64,000 bases of DNA from Pyrrhoderma lamaoense (Eukaryota; Basidiomycota; Agaricomycetes; Hymenochaetales; Hymenochaetaceae). The notes under the pieces were generated by a model. That model saw nothing but the letters and a program-made list of their open reading frames with translations, was not told the origin of the DNA and ran no database searches. How positions within the stretch are numbered: the first letter of the stretch is position 1; each line of letters opens with the position of its first letter. The position numbers were made by a program, and so were the translations under genes. Where the stretch lies: contig NBAZ01000014.1 of the NCBI GenBank assembly GCA_002794735.1, positions 248,001 through 312,000 on the forward strand. Direction: 5' to 3'. Shown here in pieces: positions 59,608 through 64,000 of the stretch.

Positions 59608-61212
59608 TAACTGGCATAGACACTGTAGTATTAGATAGTAGTATCCAGTAATCTAGTGTAGTACCGTCTACCTATGCGGCTCTTCAAGTCTACTATTAAT
59701 CCTACAAAGTACAAACAAATAGGAGTGGAGACCCATTACATACTCTGCTTTCAGTTTAAAAGGCATAATTACAACAAACATGGAACCGATCATATTTATG
59801 GCAACTGGACAAGACCCTTCGAAACTTGAAATTTCTATAATAACGTACAGTTCTCTTATCGATAAGAATGGTGGATTACCATTACGCAAAAAACGCCCAA
59901 TGACATGTATAGACTAGAGCATCAGCTTATATTCAATGTTTGTACGGCATTGAATCTTGTTAAAGTGTATAATAGTAACTCAGAAAGTGAGACCTGAATA
60001 GACACAACAAGTGTTATCTCTGAGCCTCTGCTCCCCAAACGTTACAGAAAATGAAATGAGCTTTTCTAACTTTAACCAAGTTGGAATATCCTCACCATAC
60101 TTGGTACTCTATTGGGTGTCAAGTTTGGAATAGAAAGGACTATGAAGCTAACTAGAGAAAAGACTGGAGAGCTTTATGGCTTGTTAAGCCTCAGAAAAGG
60201 ACTATCTTACACTCCTATGTTGTTACACGGATCTAGCGGTATAGGACATAGATTAGAGGATAAAGCCAGGGGTAAAGACGAAGAAAGAGGGGACATGTGT
60301 AGAACGAGAGAAGAGTCGACTAATAAGAAGGTGAAGACGGACTATCAAACGAGTATTCATCATGATGGAGTTACTGCAAAAACATAATTAAGATATATCA
60401 GACTTGTACCGCAAGAGCTGATAGATTGTATTCAGCATATGAAGTAGCATTGTAATCTACAGTCTTCCGAAAAAAGAATAGACTATTAAATTGAGTACTG
60501 ATATTACATGTAAAGAAAACACTCCCGTAAATAGAAATCCCATTTATTCGTTATTATTATTTTCAGGCTTTCAGTAAGACACACTATAACAGGCCTGTTA
60601 CTCCTTACTGTAGACGTAAGATAGGCTAGATACTAGTGAATTCCTATGATTTACAGGATGACATAACCCATATATACACTACATACATGTTAGATAGGAA
60701 CTTGCTGTTACTACTGTCATTTATACCTAATCTGCGGAATCAAATTGAAACAATGACAATCGTACTCTGGGATCAGGAGTCATGCCCACGGGTCATGCGT
60801 CGCCTTGAGAGCCGATATGAATCGGAAATTTAACAGATAGGTTGAAACAAAGAGCAAACATGTAGGAGCAGCTACAATGTAATTAGCGTACGATGACAAG
60901 AACAGGTAAATTGCTCTTGACTTTATTGTGGCACCTGCAAGTATTTAGTACTTGATTGCTCTAAAATTGCAGATTGTTATGATAATATTGCGCGTGCTTA
61001 TGATCCCGTAAAGCGGTTCAAAGTGAACGGAGGGGCGTGAAACTCGCACAAACCTATTTTTAATAGTTCTTGGTACTTTGCCTGAAAATAATTAACAGCT
61101 AGGACGCTTTGCGTACAAAGCTGATATCTCTCGTCGAAGAAGAGTCTCAAATATAAATAAACCTTATGAGTTCGAATCTCTGCGAGATCAAGTTTATCTA
61201 CTTAAAGTAATC
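59608..61212. other. Intergenic between two coiled-coil paralogues
   Basis: Short plus-strand frames at 60142-60387 (about 80 codons, basic C-terminal part) and 60636-60833 have no recognisable domain and are not called. No repeat or RNA gene is seen. Confidence 0.35.
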
Positions 61213-62124
61213 ATGGCTACAAATCAGACCCCTGTTCGAACAAGTCGAAGGGATATTAACTCCAGCCCTGAGGCCGCACTGCCACGAGCCGCTTCACCTC
61301 GAAGAATGTCTACCTCGACTGCTGTGAGAAAGCCAGCTGCTAGCGCTAAACCCGTTGAACCTGTTCCTGCTAAAGAAGCAGATCCTCCAGCGAAGGCTCC
61401 CGTTTTGAAGAGAAGATCTTCTACAGCAACGCCTAAGCAAGCCACGAGGGTCAGTGCACCCCCAGCACCCTCAAAGGAGCCTAGGAGAGAGAGAGAAGCT
61501 AGAGAGCCAAGAGAGAGAGAGACTAGAGAAACTAGGGATACTGGGGATACTAGAGATACCAGAACACAACGTACTATGAGACGCAGAAGTGATAAAGAAG
61601 AAAGTACACCCCCTCCAAAGAACGAACTAGCGGAGATGATCCAACAAGCTAGTGAAGCTCATTATGATTACTTCAAGAAACGACATGAAAGGCCCGAAGG
61701 TGAACTAGATGCGTTAATTCAAAATCTACTACAACCGCGTGGTTTGACCCACAAAGTGATGGGAAAATTGAAGAAGGATAAGCAATTAGAGGAATTACAG
61801 AGAGAACAGAGAGTTAAAGTTGCTCAAACGATGCTGCATGAAAAACATACAACACCTGAAGCCGAATATCGTTCCTGGAGGAGACAGGAAATCTTGAAAG
61901 GAGTTCAGAAGTATGTTATCCAGGAAAACTTGAACCGAAGACAACTTGAAGGCTTGCTTGGATCAGTTGAAGTAATAGAGGAAATTGCTGATGATGAATT
62001 CTCGTTGACTGAAGATACTTACAACGCGCTTTTCCGAATGTTCTGCAGGATGCCTCCTGATGACAGGGAGTACTTCTTGAACGCACTCCTTCTTAAAAAT
62101 CCAGAAACCTTAATCACAGATTAA
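61213..62124 (+). CDS. Coiled-coil protein B of unknown family (paralogue of A)
   Basis: Single-exon gene, about 300 residues, not recognised. The N-terminal third is disordered and Ala/Pro/Ser-rich ('SSPEAALPRAASPRR', 'KPAASAKPVEPVPAKEADPP'), then a Arg/Glu/Thr repeat ('PRERETRETRDTGDTRDT'). A basic helical part ('GKLKKDKQLEELQREQRVKV') leads to the C-terminal module 'RRQEILKGVQKYVIQENLNR' ... 'VIEEIADDEFSLTEDTYNAL' ... 'PDDREYFLNALLLKN'. The module parallels the C-terminus of the gene at 58.7 kb. No signal peptide or membrane segment. Confidence 0.75.
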   Translation: MATNQTPVRTSRRDINSSPEAALPRAASPRRMSTSTAVRKPAASAKPVEPVPAKEADPPAKAPVLKRRSSTATPKQATRVSAPPAPSKEPRREREAREPRERETRETRDTGDTRDTRTQRTMRRRSDKEESTPPPKNELAEMIQQASEAHYDYFKKRHERPEGELDALIQNLLQPRGLTHKVMGKLKKDKQLEELQREQRVKVAQTMLHEKHTTPEAEYRSWRRQEILKGVQKYVIQENLNRRQLEGLLGSVEVIEEIADDEFSLTEDTYNALFRMFCRMPPDDREYFLNALLLKNPETLITD

Positions 62125-62715
62125 TGTTTTGAACCACCAGAACTCTTCCCCTCTTTCCGAGATACCTTTCTTTCTGATTTGTGATTTTTTCTACTCATCA
62201 GCTAGGGTAATATTATTAGCGTATGTAATTAAATATCGTATAGATGTTTCTATTTATCTAATTAATTAAGGACAAATAAACCCTCACCTTTCCCCTCACC
62301 TCCACCTGATGGCTCTTTGTTCATAGTATCACGATCACCGTTCACAAAAAAACGTTGAAAACGTTAGGGGTTCATTGGTTGGGAGTCGAAATGAAACATT
62401 AGTCAGCGAGACGGAAGTGTCTCAGAGTCGGCTATATTTGTCAACTCGTCGTTGCATCGATGCATACGTCGATACGGTATTTGAACCCGCGGATCATTTG
62501 ACACCGGGTCTCTGAGTAAGTGCCATGTTATAATCAAACAGCGATGACGGAATATCCACCGTTGCCGCATCTGTGTCGGCGACGCCATCACCCTTCTTGC
62601 CCTTTATAGCTTCTTATGTTCGTTCTATGCACCCGTACTCCCACCCAGTTTCTAGATTTTACTACCTTGTAAACTATACGCTATACACTTAAAAACTATA
62701 CATCTTTAAATTCCG
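62125..62715 (+). other. Intergenic spacer
   Basis: 3' flank of coiled-coil gene B and promoter of the Sec14-like gene; nothing else is recognisable. Confidence 0.4.
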
Positions 62716-64000
62716 ATGTCCGAAAAATCCATTCAAGCGGAGCGTTCATTCAACGGCCATTTGGGCCGTTTGTCGCCACAACAAGAGGAAGCACTTGCTA
62801 CGTTCAAACTCAACTTAGAGAAGGCTGGTTTATACAAACCCGCCACAGATCACGCAAAAGCTTCTCATGATGATTGCACTATTCTGTTCGTCCTATCTGA
62901 CTCCTTTTATAGCTTAGAAACAAAAAAGCATGATCTGATCCTCCCCCTCCTCTTTTATTCAAGGCGCTTTTTGAGAGCTCGTCGGTTTGACGTCATTAAA
63001 GCTCAAAAGCAATTCACAGACAGGATATTATGGGAGAAGAAGTACGACGTACAAAATCTATTCGCAAATTTCCCCACAGATGAGTTTGAGAACTCTCGGA
63101 AGTACTACCCCAGATGGACCGGTAGAAGAGACAAGGTATGTTTGTGCTTGTGTTCTATACTTAGCACACCTTCATCTTTCCCCACGTAGTCAAAAAATAT
63201 ACTGAACCATAAAAATTTCCCATTTTTGGTTCATTAGCACGGTCTACCCCTATATGTCTATAAACTGGGGGCATTATCTTCTGGAATACAGGCCGAGATT
63301 ACATCAGTTCCAGCTCAGCGTCGTTATGAAAGAATGTAAATTATTCTATTTCTTCTCCTTCATACCTTTTTTAAAATACTTTAACTTCACTGCTCATTCA
63401 GAATTGTTTTGTACGAAGTTATGATTCGATTCGTATCCCCACTATGCACATACCTACCGCATGCTATTGCCCCTGTCCCGATCTCTGCTGTCACAACTAT
63501 TATCGATCTGTCCGGTGTATCGTTGCGTCAGATGTGGTCGTTACGCAGCCATCTACAAGAAGCCTCAGTACTTGCGAATGCAAACTATCCCGAAACTTTA
63601 GGAACGGTCATCGTAGTTAATGCTCCCCCATTTTTTTCAACTGTCTGGAGTTGGATCAAAGTACGTACAACTCTCAAAGTTTTCTGTTTTGGATTTTCTA
63701 TCTTTCTGCCTTTTCGTTCTACTTAATCCATGGGTTATCAAGCTAATTGCATATCAACTACACTTTCTCAATTTGATCTCGTTCATTATATCTGAAACTT
63801 ATACGATTCCACAGGGCTGGTTTGACGAGAACACACGTCAAAAGATCCACGTCCTCGGTAACATAACAAGCGCAGGATCCAACGAAAACAGTGAAGGCAA
63901 CAAGGAACTCGCATCTTTGATATCCCGAGAGAACTTACCGAAATCGTATGGTGGAGACTTTGACTGGGATTTCTTTGACGAACCTGATCTGGACGAAGAA
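62716..64000 (+). CDS. Sec14-like CRAL-TRIO lipid-transfer protein, 3' end outside window
   Basis: Phosphatidylinositol/phosphatidylcholine-transfer-type protein of the cytosol and membrane surface. Exon 1 gives 'LSPQQEEALATFKLNLEKAG' and 'DDCTIL'; an intron then restores 'RFLRARRFDVIKAQKQFTDR' (CRAL-TRIO N-terminal motif). Further exons give 'YYPRWTGRRDKHGLPLYVYK', 'VSPLCTYLPHAIAPVPISAV' and 'TTIIDLSGVSLRQMWSLR', then 'ASVLANANYPETLGTVIVVN' and 'GWFDENTRQKIHVLG', the core lipid-pocket segments. 'NLPKSYGGDFDWDFFDEPD' near the window end is the usual E/NLP..YGG motif. The frame is still open at the end. The H-G-L-P-L-Y variant suggests a Sec14 paralogue rather than SEC14 itself. Confidence 0.92.

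Noticed and set aside
61165..61190. GTTCGAATC box resembling a tRNA internal promoter
   Set aside because: No matching A box, acceptor stem or cloverleaf can be folded around it.

Overview
This is a stretch of nuclear genome from a basidiomycete fungus, most likely an Agaricomycete. The genes are split by many short GT-AG introns (about 45-65 bases), the DNA is fairly AT-rich, and several families are typical of mushroom-forming fungi: microsomal P450s, secreted PEBP-like proteins, beta-trefoil lectin-like proteins and a tyrosine-kinase-like kinase with an HGD catalytic loop. I see no rRNA, tRNA, CRISPR array or intact transposon.

Layout, left to right. 0-15.4 kb is accessory: the 3' part of a P450 (+), a full-size ABCB/P-glycoprotein exporter (-), a beta-trefoil lectin-like gene (-), a FIST-domain protein (+) and two tandem secreted PEBP-like genes (+). 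15.8-30.4 kb is mostly housekeeping: UFD2 (-) with MRPL35 (+) divergently, a TKL kinase (+), a polytopic membrane protein (+), and a RENi/Rad60-type SUMO-like-domain protein (-) divergent from a GCFC/PAXBP1 splicing factor (+). 31-35 kb holds a PEBP-like domain fused to a huge Ser/Thr/Gly-rich tail (-). 35.5-44.2 kb holds USB1 and RRP6 (both RNA 3'-end processing), an MFS transporter (+) and the urease GTPase UreG (-). 45-49.5 kb holds a second lectin-like gene (+) and a second P450 (-). 51-64 kb holds DUG2 (-) divergent from an RPAP3-like R2TP subunit (+), a WrbA-type quinone oxidoreductase (+), two distant coiled-coil paralogues of unknown function (+), and the start of a Sec14-like lipid-transfer protein (+).

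Two things stand out. First, three accessory families occur twice in mirror-image order and orientation: P450(+), lectin(-), PEBP(+) on the left and PEBP(-), lectin(+), P450(-) on the right, around the housekeeping core. Intron positions match between the P450 pair and between the lectin pair. This suggests an old inverted segmental duplication. Second, the right-hand PEBP copy has lost the usual ligand motif, gained an internal Ser/Thr-rich acidic insert and a roughly 700-residue mucin-like tail, and ends in a basic peptide behind a Lys-Arg site.

A caution on the data: at least ten otherwise intact coding frames are each broken by an apparent loss of one base, mostly in short homopolymers, and this includes housekeeping genes. 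I read this as consensus error rather than ten pseudogenes, but only read-level data can settle it.
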